The notes: generated by a model not told the origin, from the sequence alone. Positions 19,803 to 26,691 are shown, counted from the first letter of the stretch. The stretch is 64,000 nt of DNA from Flavobacteriaceae bacterium (GCA_018401115.1 JAGYKX010000008.1:62001-126000); one strand, 5' to 3'. Translations and numbers: made by a program.

Positions 19803-20029
19803 TTAGGAGCCTCCGGCTCCAGTATTTCTATTTACAATTACAAAACTAGCTTTGTCTTCAAACATCTTGTTTTCATCCGATTCCATGCGGACTACTTCAG
19901 GACTTAGTAAAGTGAATCTTGCTTCGTCAGACACAATAATTGCTTTTGGCTCGGCCTTTGGATTTTGTGAATAGGCCACATGTTGTAATGCAATAAGAAC
20001 TAGACAGTGTTAAAAATACGTAAGTTCAT
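19803..20029 (-). pseudogene. Truncated glycoside hydrolase family 31 gene (5' remnant)
   Basis: Reading the minus strand from ATG 20029 gives MNLRIFNTV and a stop. The next frame continues VLIALQHVAYSQ (rest of a signal peptide), AEPKAIIVSDEARFTLLSP and RMESDENKMFEDKASFVIVNR. This is the N-terminal beta-sandwich start of GH31 enzymes (alpha-glucosidases/xylosidases), where ARFTLLSPEVVRME and FEDKASFVIVNR are conserved. After VNRN the homology stops and the frame ends GAGGS-stop inside the att-like core at 19810-19821. So the gene has one frameshift and has lost its whole catalytic part. It begins 8 bp after the oxidoreductase stop, suggesting both were once one sugar-use operon. Confidence 0.75.
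19810..19821 (+). repeat. Third, partial att core copy
   Basis: CCTCCGGCTCCA is identical to 19613-19624 in tmRNA and 25655-25666 at the right end. It sits precisely at the breakpoint of the GH31 remnant, so it marks an internal junction of the island. Confidence 0.65.
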
Positions 20030-20037
20030 GTCGCTAT

Positions 20038-21150
20038 TTAGTTATTAAATTGAATGGTTTGTTTGAGCTTAGCACTTTTCTTTGCTGCTTCTAATATTTC
20101 AACAACTAGCATATTATTTTCAAGAGCGTTTAAATCAAAATCATCTAGCTTAATGTGACCTCTTACTACAGCTTTTAATAGTGCAAATGGGTCATCATAA
20201 GGCGCATTTCTTTCTTCTAGCTTCATAACCTCTTCATTGTAGCCATCATATCCTTCTGAAATTCTAAGGCGTAAGTCATGCCTATTATCTGCATATACCA
20301 CCCCATTAACCCCATAAATCTCCATGTCTTTTCTTCCAATAGGCCAATTCCAAGAGCCTTGAATTACAGCTACTGCATCATCATACTGTAAAAGAATAAT
20401 AGATTCATCATTAACTTTTGGATTGTTTTCAGGTTGCAGTTGTTGTGAAATAGCAGTAACACTATTAGGTCTTTTACCGTCCATAAACCAAGTTAAAATA
20501 TTAACACCATAGCAACCAAAATCTACTTCAGCACCACCCCCATTTTGAATAGGATCAGTTAACCAATCTAGAAATTCTGTATTAACACCAATCTTTTTTG
20601 GACCCTTGTGACCATCATGAACCATTATTTTTCTAATCTCACCTATTTTGTTTTCATGCTTAACCAACTCATAAGCTTTGTAAGTTGTAGGATACCACGT
20701 AGTTTCGTAATTAGTTAAAAGATGAATATTATGCTTTTCTGCCAATTTTTGCATTTTTTTTGCGTGTTCCATACTAACGGCTAAAGGTTTTTCTACCATT
20801 ACATGAATGCCTCTGGGTGCTGCCGCTTCTACCACTTCTAAATGTTCGTAAATTGTTCCAAATGCGGTTACGGCTTCTGGGTTTACTTTATTGAGCATTT
20901 CTTCAATAGAATTATAAACTAAATCCATAGAAAACTTATGTTGATACGCATAACGTTGTGCAAGCGCTTTGTTAGGTTCTACAATACCAACAATTTCAAT
21001 ATCACCACGTGGTTCACTTCCAAAAATCCAATGCACATGGGTGTGTGTTAATCCAATGATACCTACCCTCAATACTTCCTTAGTATTTTGACTATATATA
21101 GCTGTATTGAATAAAAATAAGATTATAAAAAATAAAATTTTATTTATCAT
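20038..21150 (-). CDS. Exported Gfo/Idh/MocA-family oxidoreductase
   Basis: A 370-residue protein. Residues 1-20 form a Sec signal peptide (hydrophobic, ending AIYSQ). The Rossmann domain follows, with GIIGLTHTHVHWIF where the usual GxGxxG is expected, so the glycine motif is altered. The family motif EKP (VMVEKPLAVS) is present, then a C-terminal domain with GGGAEVDFGCYGVNIL. Relatives oxidise or reduce sugars and inositols with NAD(P), and some act on glycosides. Export without a twin-arginine motif raises the question of how a cofactor is obtained. It was probably in an operon with the downstream GH31 gene, now only a fragment. Substrate unknown. Confidence 0.8.
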   Translation of the reverse strand: MINKILFFIILFLFNTAIYSQNTKEVLRVGIIGLTHTHVHWIFGSEPRGDIEIVGIVEPNKALAQRYAYQHKFSMDLVYNSIEEMLNKVNPEAVTAFGTIYEHLEVVEAAAPRGIHVMVEKPLAVSMEHAKKMQKLAEKHNIHLLTNYETTWYPTTYKAYELVKHENKIGEIRKIMVHDGHKGPKKIGVNTEFLDWLTDPIQNGGGAEVDFGCYGVNILTWFMDGKRPNSVTAISQQLQPENNPKVNDESIILLQYDDAVAVIQGSWNWPIGRKDMEIYGVNGVVYADNRHDLRLRISEGYDGYNEEVMKLEERNAPYDDPFALLKAVVRGHIKLDDFDLNALENNMLVVEILEAAKKSAKLKQTIQFNN

Positions 21151-21170
21151 TATTGTCTTTTTATAATTTC

Positions 21171-21308
21171 TGCCAACGTATTTGTATATGAAAAGTTGCG
21201 TGTAAATATCCGCAACTTTTCGGTTTATAGCAGACCATTAAAATAGGGAAATAACCCTTGAATTAGGTACTTACCAACAATTTTTTATATACTGTGTTGT
21301 TAACTGGC
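21171..21308. repeat. Imperfect palindromic intergenic element
   Basis: The 229-bp gap between the oxidoreductase and the DoxX-like gene holds an element whose ends are roughly inverted: TGCCAACG...GTATA on the left and TATAC...GTTAACTGGC on the right. Inside is a perfect 10-bp stem, AAAAGTTGCG/CGCAACTTTT (21191-21220). The layout resembles short palindromic repeats that flank accessory genes in Bacteroidota genomes, from memory and not checked. No second copy is in the window. Confidence 0.45.
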
Positions 21309-21379
21309 TTTGTTCCGTTCTGTTTGATTAATTCCATTTATTTTTGATTAATTAAAATATCTACAAAGCTATACTTTCT

Positions 21380-21832
21380 TTATAGAATTGGCTTAATCCA
21401 GAGTAAGTGCTTCCACTTTTCGCGTTCTTTTAGTACGAGAGCGATATTAATTCCGAATAATGCTCCTGTTTGTATTAGTTCGCTTATTTCCTCAGGTTCT
21501 AAAAATATGTGAAATAAGAAAATATGTAGTGTTATTGGCAGTAAAAATAACGCTCCAATAAATCCTGTTCCCTGTAATATGAGTAAAAACCCAAAAAGCA
21601 ATTCGCAAATGCCTAAAACTTGCCAAAAATACCCTGTTTGTTTTGCGCCACTTATGTATAAAATTTTCTGTAAGGTGCTTTCTTTTTCAGGTGATTTAAA
21701 CTTTTCGGCTTTATCAACCACTTCTATTGGTGTTGGATTTTGATTTTCAAATTTTTGTAATCCTCCGTAAATCATAAATCCGCCTAAAAATAGGCGGAAT
21801 ATGATAAACATAATATTTAATGACTTTTTCAT
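21380..21832 (-). CDS. DoxX-like membrane protein
   Basis: A 150-residue inner-membrane protein with about four hydrophobic segments (near residues 8-24, 65-85, 90-108 and 120-133). The first segment contains FLGGFMIYGGLQKF, typical of the DoxX/DoxD-like family. Biochemical role is unknown; relatives are often in redox or metal-stress operons. It starts 2 bp after the hmuY-like gene stops, making it the last gene of the receptor-hmuY-doxX unit. That position suggests a job linked to heme or iron uptake. Confidence 0.75.
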   Translation of the reverse strand: MKKSLNIMFIIFRLFLGGFMIYGGLQKFENQNPTPIEVVDKAEKFKSPEKESTLQKILYISGAKQTGYFWQVLGICELLFGFLLILQGTGFIGALFLLPITLHIFLFHIFLEPEEISELIQTGALFGINIALVLKEREKWKHLLWIKPIL

Positions 21833-21834
21833 AG

Positions 21835-22461
21835 TTAAAACGAGGTTACATTTTTGTTTGGTTGATATACATAATTGAAGGTGTAATAGCGACCTTCATC
21901 AGTAAATGGGTCTGGATTTGAAGGGGCATCTTGATAATAGCTTAAAATTTCAACTTTTGCGTACCTGTTATCTCTTGTTCTAAAAACTAATATTTTACCT
22001 GCCAATGGTGTTATTGTAAATGTTGCCGGATTATAATTATACCATCCGTTATTACTTCCTGTTGGTATTGCTAAAGCCGTTTCTGAGTCTTGAACTAAAA
22101 GATTTATATCTGCCGTTGTTAATCCCTCAAATGTATTTGTTGCAATATATGCAGCTGCGTCTCCATTACGAACAGGCTCGTCATTCGTTCCTTGAGAGAC
22201 ACCTCCATTTACAATAATTATTGTGCCTCTAAAGGCAATATCCCAATCCGTATCGCTTGTTGTGGTTGTGCCTGTAGAAAAATCAAATTTGGTGAACTCA
22301 CCACCAATGGGTTGACCTTGTCCTCCTGTCTGTGGTGCGTGTAAATTACTTACTGTTTCTGATGCTATCGCTAATAATGGTGTTGTATCATCATTGTTGC
22401 TACAAGACGTTAGTCCTAAAATTGTTATTGCTGCTACTGTTAAAATTTTAAATGTTCTCAT
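21835..22461 (-). CDS. hmuY: HmuY-family heme-binding lipoprotein
   Basis: A 208-residue lipoprotein. The signal peptide ends at the lipobox LTSC (Cys20), followed by a Ser/Asn/Asp-rich linker. The mature part has the HmuY pattern: KFDFSTG, SDTDWDIAFRGT, the long middle loop, then GKILVFRTRDNRYAKVEI and a C-terminal YYTFNYVYQPN strand. HmuY of Porphyromonas binds heme outside the cell and passes it to the receptor HmuR. It lies 21 bp after the TonB receptor gene and 2 bp before the DoxX-like gene. Whether this one binds heme needs testing, since ligand residues vary in the family. Confidence 0.8.
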   Translation of the reverse strand: MRTFKILTVAAITILGLTSCSNNDDTTPLLAIASETVSNLHAPQTGGQGQPIGGEFTKFDFSTGTTTTSDTDWDIAFRGTIIIVNGGVSQGTNDEPVRNGDAAAYIATNTFEGLTTADINLLVQDSETALAIPTGSNNGWYNYNPATFTITPLAGKILVFRTRDNRYAKVEILSYYQDAPSNPDPFTDEGRYYTFNYVYQPNKNVTSF

Positions 22462-22482
22462 TGTTCATATTGTTTATTATAG

Positions 22483-24564
22483 CTAAAAATTAAAATTAAA
22501 TGTTCCGTAAATTATACTACCAGCAATATTGCTGATGTTTTGTGGGTCGTTGAAATTGAATATATTATCAATTCCAAAACCTAATTGATACTGTTTATAA
22601 ATGGTTTTGTTTACTGCAAAATCCCATATGGTGTAGCCATTTACAAATTCATCGTATTTATCTAAATACGTATTTCCATTGGTATTGAAAAGACCAAACT
22701 TACTTCTGTAAGTGGTTCTTAAATTGGTATCTAAATTCCATTCTGGAATGGTATAGAATATTTTGAAATTTGCCATATGACGAGAACGATTAAATAACCC
22801 AAAATAATCGTCTTTTTTTAATTGAAATGAAGGCGAATTTGGTGTAATTCTTGCAAAAACTCGTCCGTTGTCAAAATCACTTTCTGCTTCTTTATCTTTA
22901 GCATATAATAATTGATAGCCACCTGAAATTATTACATTTTCATTAAGTTTATAATTCGCATTAAATTCAAGTCCTTGTGTGTACACTTCATTGACATTAT
23001 AGTAACTAAACACATTTTGTCCGTTGGTTTTTCTTGCGATAACTCGTGTGTCAATTAAATTTTCAATATCATTTCTAAATAGATTGAGGTTTAATTTCAA
23101 GTTTGAAAAAGGATTTACATCGATTCCAAAATTATAGCCAATTGAACTTTCGGGCTTTAAATCATCATCAAACTCACTAACAGGAACTATAATACTCAAT
23201 AATTGTCCATCTGCTTCTAATTGCGGAATAAGAGTGTCAACTGCATTATAACCTAAAACTGTGTAACCAACTGTAGCATTGGTGAAATCAAAATATAATT
23301 GTCTAAAATCTGGTGTTTTAAAACCATAACCTACCGAACTTTTTACAGTAATTTTATCATTTATTTTATATCGAATTGCTCCTTTTGGACTGAATTGTGA
23401 TTGGTATTCACTATGGTCGTCAAACCTTGCTCCTAAAATGATGTTTATCTTTTCGGTTGGATTAACATCGTATTGTGCATATATATAAGGCGAGTTAAAT
23501 TCAGGTGTTCCAAAAAAATCGATTCGTTTTAAGCGTTCGTGTGTTAATCCAATACCAGCTATAAAAACATTATTATCGTTTAATTTATAAGTTATTCTAA
23601 ATTCTGGTCTTACAAATAATTGATTAAAATCACTTTGAGAAAATGAATTGCCTATTTCATCATTTAGGAATTCGTCGGCTTTGTATTGTGTTGCATACAA
23701 TTCTAAATAACTGCTCGATTTTTCATTAAATGTGTAGTCTAATTTTGCGAGTGTATTCCATTCGTTAATTTCACTTTCGCCTTTTAAAGTTTCAGAAGCA
23801 ATATTATCTTGGTTTTGATGGTAAAAACGTCCAGAGAGTAGCAGTTTAGTGTTTTCAGAAAAATCATAAGTAATTTTACTATTTAAAGTATAATTGCTAA
23901 ATGGTTCAACCGTGTTTACAGCATCGATATCTACCAAATCGTAACCATCGCTACTAAATCTATTTATAAAAGCATTGATGCCAAGTTTATTTTTCTTGTA
24001 ATTTAGGTTTGTACTTTTATCGTGCATTCCGAAAGAACCACCCCTATAATTTGCGTTTCCGTTGAAGCCATTTTTTGGATCTTCGGTTATTATATTGATA
24101 ACGCCACCTAAAGCTTCATTACCATATAAACTTGATGAAGCACCTTTTATAATTTCAATTTGTTTGATGTTACCAACGCTAACTCTATTTAAATCTAAAG
24201 TTCCTGCACTTCTCCCAACTAATGGAACACCATCTATTAATATAAGAGTGTATTGACTGTCTAAGCCTTGTAATTGAATGCCCTCGCCACCACCAAAATC
24301 AGGCACAGTTATTAAGCCTGTTTGTTCGTTTAAAATATCTGATAACCGAATTGAGTTTACAGCTTTTATTTCTTTTTTTGATATTATTTGCGCAGGTAAT
24401 GGTAAAGACGATAATTGTCTTATTGTTCTTGTTGCAGATATGATAACTTCTTCCAATTCTTCAACTTTTGAAGAATCTTTTTCAACCTCTTTTTTTTGTT
24501 GTGCTAAAACAGTCTGAATAGTAAAAAAAAGTAAAAATAAAATGTGCATTTTATTTGTAATCAT
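22483..24564 (-). CDS. TonB-dependent receptor, HmuR-like (heme/iron uptake)
   Basis: Outer-membrane receptor of about 693 residues. The start chosen is ATG 24564, with a lysine before the hydrophobic signal peptide (ending VLAQQ). A longer frame to 24600 would begin upstream of the predicted transcript start. An N-terminal plug domain has VIISATRTIRQ, LSDILNEQTGL, GLDSQYTLILIDGVPL and SSLYGNEALGGVINI. A 22-strand type barrel follows, ending GTFNFNF with terminal Phe. The carboxypeptidase-like N-domain of SusC proteins is missing. The hmuY-like gene directly downstream points to heme as the substrate, by inference. Confidence 0.85.
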   Translation of the reverse strand: MITNKMHILFLLFFTIQTVLAQQKKEVEKDSSKVEELEEVIISATRTIRQLSSLPLPAQIISKKEIKAVNSIRLSDILNEQTGLITVPDFGGGEGIQLQGLDSQYTLILIDGVPLVGRSAGTLDLNRVSVGNIKQIEIIKGASSSLYGNEALGGVINIITEDPKNGFNGNANYRGGSFGMHDKSTNLNYKKNKLGINAFINRFSSDGYDLVDIDAVNTVEPFSNYTLNSKITYDFSENTKLLLSGRFYHQNQDNIASETLKGESEINEWNTLAKLDYTFNEKSSSYLELYATQYKADEFLNDEIGNSFSQSDFNQLFVRPEFRITYKLNDNNVFIAGIGLTHERLKRIDFFGTPEFNSPYIYAQYDVNPTEKINIILGARFDDHSEYQSQFSPKGAIRYKINDKITVKSSVGYGFKTPDFRQLYFDFTNATVGYTVLGYNAVDTLIPQLEADGQLLSIIVPVSEFDDDLKPESSIGYNFGIDVNPFSNLKLNLNLFRNDIENLIDTRVIARKTNGQNVFSYYNVNEVYTQGLEFNANYKLNENVIISGGYQLLYAKDKEAESDFDNGRVFARITPNSPSFQLKKDDYFGLFNRSRHMANFKIFYTIPEWNLDTNLRTTYRSKFGLFNTNGNTYLDKYDEFVNGYTIWDFAVNKTIYKQYQLGFGIDNIFNFNDPQNISNIAGSIIYGTFNFNF

Positions 24565-24576
24565 TCTAAATAATAA

Positions 24577-24595
24577 TATATTTGCAGCAAATATA
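24577..24595. promoter_or_regulatory. Overlapping divergent promoter on a 19-bp palindrome
   Basis: TATATTTGC-A-GCAAATATA is perfectly symmetric. Each arm is a -7 box (TAnnTTTGC), one per strand, for the receptor operon (-) and the DUF6607-like gene (+). On the plus strand TTTG at 24554-24557 gives a -33 element with 19-base spacing. One protein or polymerase bound here would affect both directions. Confidence 0.65.
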
Positions 24596-24652
24596 AACAC
24601 TATTTATATTTATACTAAATAAAAATAAGAAAATTTTAAAAAAATTAATATT

Positions 24653-25555
24653 ATGAAAAGAGTAGTATTTACAGTACTTGTTGCTTTATGCGTGTTTAGT
24701 GCAAATGCACAAAACAAAAAAGAAAAAGACCAAAAAGCTATAAAAGAGATGTGTGGTTGTTACGAAGTTGGATTTAACTTTGCAGAGACTTTTAGTTATT
24801 CAAAAGACTCAACTTATCAAGCCTCAAAAGTGAAGCACGACAAAGGTTTAGAATGGGTAGAATTGGTAGAAAAAGATGATAATAAAATTGTTTTGCAACA
24901 TTTATTGATTGTTGGCAAACCTACTGAACAAAGCATTATTAAACATTGGCGACAAGATTGGTTATTTGAAAATACAGACTTTTATATGTTTGATGCCAAA
25001 GATAAATGGAAATTTGTGCAAAAGCCTAAAAGCGAAGTAAAAGGACAATGGACACAAAAAGTATTTCAAGTTGATGACAGTCCACGTTATGAAGGTTCTG
25101 CAAGTTGGGTTCACGTCGATGGAAAAAGCTATTGGGAAAACACAACAGACGCACCTTTACCAAGAAGAGAATACACAAAAAGACAAGATTACGATGTTAC
25201 GATTAGAACTAACAGACACGAAATTACCAAAAATGGTTGGATTCACGACCAAGATAATGACAAAGTTATTCGTAAAAATAATGAAGCCGACTTTGTTTTA
25301 GCACAAGAAAAAGGGTTAAATACTTATGTTAAGGTTGATGATTCTAAATGTAAACCCGCACAAGATTGGTGGAAAGAAAATGAGAAAATGTGGGCTTTAG
25401 TTCGTAATAATTGGGACAACGTTTTTGCAAAAAACCAAGATTTAGAATTAAAACAAAAAGTAGAGGACAAGCGATTGTATCAATTACTTTTCGATTTGGA
25501 GACTACCGCAAAAAACGAAGAAATCAATAAAATTATTACTGATTTTGTGAAATAA
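24653..25555 (+). CDS. Secreted DUF6607-like protein
   Basis: A 300-residue exported protein. The signal peptide (residues 1-19, ending SANAQ) is followed by a charged segment and the pair MCGCYEVGFNFAETFSY, which I associate with the DUF6607 family (from memory). It continues WRQDWLF, PRYEGSASWVHVDG, PRREYTKRQDYDV and DDSKCKPAQDWW. The cysteines in CGC and a later one could form a disulfide or bind a ligand. It is divergent from the receptor/hmuY unit and shares the palindromic promoter, so a role in heme or iron handling is inferred. No enzymatic motif is recognised. A terminator follows. Confidence 0.65.
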   Translation: MKRVVFTVLVALCVFSANAQNKKEKDQKAIKEMCGCYEVGFNFAETFSYSKDSTYQASKVKHDKGLEWVELVEKDDNKIVLQHLLIVGKPTEQSIIKHWRQDWLFENTDFYMFDAKDKWKFVQKPKSEVKGQWTQKVFQVDDSPRYEGSASWVHVDGKSYWENTTDAPLPRREYTKRQDYDVTIRTNRHEITKNGWIHDQDNDKVIRKNNEADFVLAQEKGLNTYVKVDDSKCKPAQDWWKENEKMWALVRNNWDNVFAKNQDLELKQKVEDKRLYQLLFDLETTAKNEEINKIITDFVK

Positions 25556-25586
25556 AGTTAACATCTAAAACGATTAAAAAAACAGT

Positions 25587-25617
25587 AAAAAGAGCTAAAC
25601 CTGCGGTTTAGCTCTTT
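25587..25617 (+). terminator. Terminator after the DUF6607-like gene
   Basis: AAAAAGAGCTAAAC and its exact complement form a long stem with a tight loop and a T-tract. It is the last island feature before the right att repeat. Confidence 0.85.
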
Positions 25618-25651
25618 TTTGTCGACAGTATCAAAAAATAATTCGAATTCC

Positions 25652-25667
25652 CTCCCTCCGGCTCCAC
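25652..25667 (+). repeat. Right attachment-site repeat (attR)
   Basis: Identical 16 bp to 19610-19625. It is followed by CAAAG, so this copy reads A-CCA after the acceptor strand and is followed at once by its own terminator. This looks like the original chromosomal end of ssrA. TTCGA just upstream echoes the T-arm. Confidence 0.8.
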
Positions 25668-25673
25668 CAAAGT

Positions 25674-25704
25674 AAAACCCTCAAACTAAAAGGTTGAGGG
25701 TTTT
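25674..25704 (+). terminator. Displaced ssrA terminator
   Basis: AAAACCCTCAA and TTGAGGGTTTT form an 11-bp stem with a 9-nt loop and a T-tract, 7 bp after the right att repeat. It has no gene of its own upstream, fitting an original tmRNA terminator pushed away by the island. Confidence 0.75.
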
Positions 25705-25727
25705 TTATTTTTGCTATTTTTACAGTC

Positions 25728-26099
25728 ATGGAAGCACTATTTAATCCCTTATTCATTACTCTAGGAAGTTGTGGCTTTATTTTTATTGTCATGGGGTTTA
25801 TCATGAGTAAAAAGCCACCAAAGGAAATTAATGGCCTGTATGGATACAGAACACCTAGATCTATGAAAAGTCAAGAAATATGGGATTATGCTCAGGTGTA
25901 TAGTGCCAAAGTAATGATGAAGTACGGTGGGTATTTTTTATTGATTTGCCTTCCTGGGTACTTTATGGATATGGCACCAGAAATAGCTGCTGGAGCAGGA
26001 CTCATTGTTTTATTAGTAGGTGTTGCATTCATGATTTTCCAAGTAGAAACACACTTGAAAAAATGGGAAAGTGATTCCAATAAAGGGACTAATAAGTAA
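25728..26099 (+). CDS. SdpI/YhfL-family membrane protein
   Basis: A 123-residue protein with about three membrane segments (near residues 9-26, 65-80 and 85-105) and the cytoplasmic motif INGLYGYRTPRSMKS, diagnostic of the SdpI family. SdpI of Bacillus is an immunity protein and signal receptor. Most bacterial relatives, including short ones such as this, have no known toxin partner. No toxin gene is adjacent. It follows the island's right end, so it was probably the ancestral downstream neighbour of ssrA. Confidence 0.8.
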   Translation: MEALFNPLFITLGSCGFIFIVMGFIMSKKPPKEINGLYGYRTPRSMKSQEIWDYAQVYSAKVMMKYGGYFLLICLPGYFMDMAPEIAAGAGLIVLLVGVAFMIFQVETHLKKWESDSNKGTNK

Positions 26100-26433
26100 C
26101 AAACAGCCATACTCAGCTTAACATCTGCCGTTACCCCCTGAGTAAGCACTAGATCTATTGGTGCTTTATTGGAAATATCACTCATAAAATTTGCTGTAGC
26201 ATTGGGTGCAATTCCAGTGGCCTCTAGGTAAGCAGTGGATGAAGCCAATTTAAAAAAACCCCTTAGGTAAGACTACCTCAGCAGAATTGACCAATCCAGC
26301 CGTATCTTTTAGGGTAACGCCCCCTTTGGCTACTACCGCCATACCTATAACCTTGAATCATTAGACAAAGTAAGTTCTTGTCCCCAACAAAAAAAAACAA
26401 ACATAAAACTAAAGTAATGTGTTTTTGTAGCAT
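26100..26433 (-). pseudogene. Decayed secreted-protein gene
   Basis: From ATG 26433 the minus strand reads MLQKHITLVLCLFFFCWGQ, a signal peptide, then ELTLSNDS and a stop. A second frame gives MAVVAKGGVTLKDTAGLVN and EVVLPKG and stops at a T-run. A third frame gives LASSTAYLEATGIAPNATA, KAPIDLVLTQGVTADVK and SMAVCY, then runs into antisense of the SdpI-like gene. The sense-like codon use in three successive frames shows one gene broken by at least two frameshifts and cut at its 3' end. The family was not recognised. Confidence 0.6.
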
Positions 26434-26474
26434 GGCCCTAATGTAAGAAAATTAGGGCTAAAAAAAACCTAAGT

Positions 26475-26606
26475 CTATTTCTTTTGCCCAAAAATGAAAC
26501 CCAAAAGTACCAGAATGAGTACTACACAGACAACGGCAAAAACCCCTATCATAACAATACCATTACTCCAGTTTACCAAGGGCAATATCAATGATTTCAT
26601 ATCCAT
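26475..26606 (-). CDS. 43-aa single-span membrane protein
   Basis: A short gene encoding 43 residues: MDMKSLILPLVNWSNGIVMI followed by a hydrophobic segment (about residues 17-40) and the end GQKK. The positive C-terminus after the span suggests the tail is cytoplasmic. Clean codon structure and a separate position between two hairpins support it as real. It lies 88 bp downstream of the MBL/rhodanese gene on the same strand. Function unknown. Confidence 0.6.
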   Translation of the reverse strand: MDMKSLILPLVNWSNGIVMIGVFAVVCVVLILVLLGFIFGQKK

Positions 26607-26656
26607 GTGTTTTAATAACTCAAAGATATAAAGGGTCTTAAAAAGGAAATATGATA

Positions 26657-26691
26657 AATATCAGCCTTCTCTTCGAGAAGGCTGATATTTG
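26657..26691 (-). terminator. Strong hairpin after the MBL/rhodanese gene
   Basis: A 16-bp perfect stem (AAATATCAGCCTTCTC and its complement) with a 3-nt loop, starting 3 bp after the stop codon. The T-tract on the minus strand is interrupted (ATCATATTTCCTTTTT). It could end transcription or protect the 3' end of the mRNA. Confidence 0.7.

Larger units (their letters stand above)
19626..25667. mobile_element. Genomic island integrated at ssrA
   Basis: About 6.04 kb between two 16-bp direct repeats of the tmRNA 3' end. It carries a truncated GH31 gene, an exported oxidoreductase, a palindromic intergenic element and a heme-uptake-type cassette. The DNA looks more AT-rich than its surroundings: one 60-base line counted by eye gave 32% G+C inside (23,881) against 43% outside (11,341), which is illustrative only. 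No integrase, transposase or phage gene is present, so the element cannot move by itself now. A third 12-bp repeat copy shows it is composite. Confidence 0.75.

Noticed and set aside
25728-26099. SdpI-like gene as part of a toxin-immunity system
   Set aside because: No sdpC-like toxin or export gene is nearby, and single SdpI-family proteins are common in core genomes.
25892-26248. 118-aa minus-strand open frame as an intact gene
   Set aside because: Its first half is one piece of the decayed secreted gene and its second half is antisense to the SdpI-like gene; reported as a pseudogene part instead.
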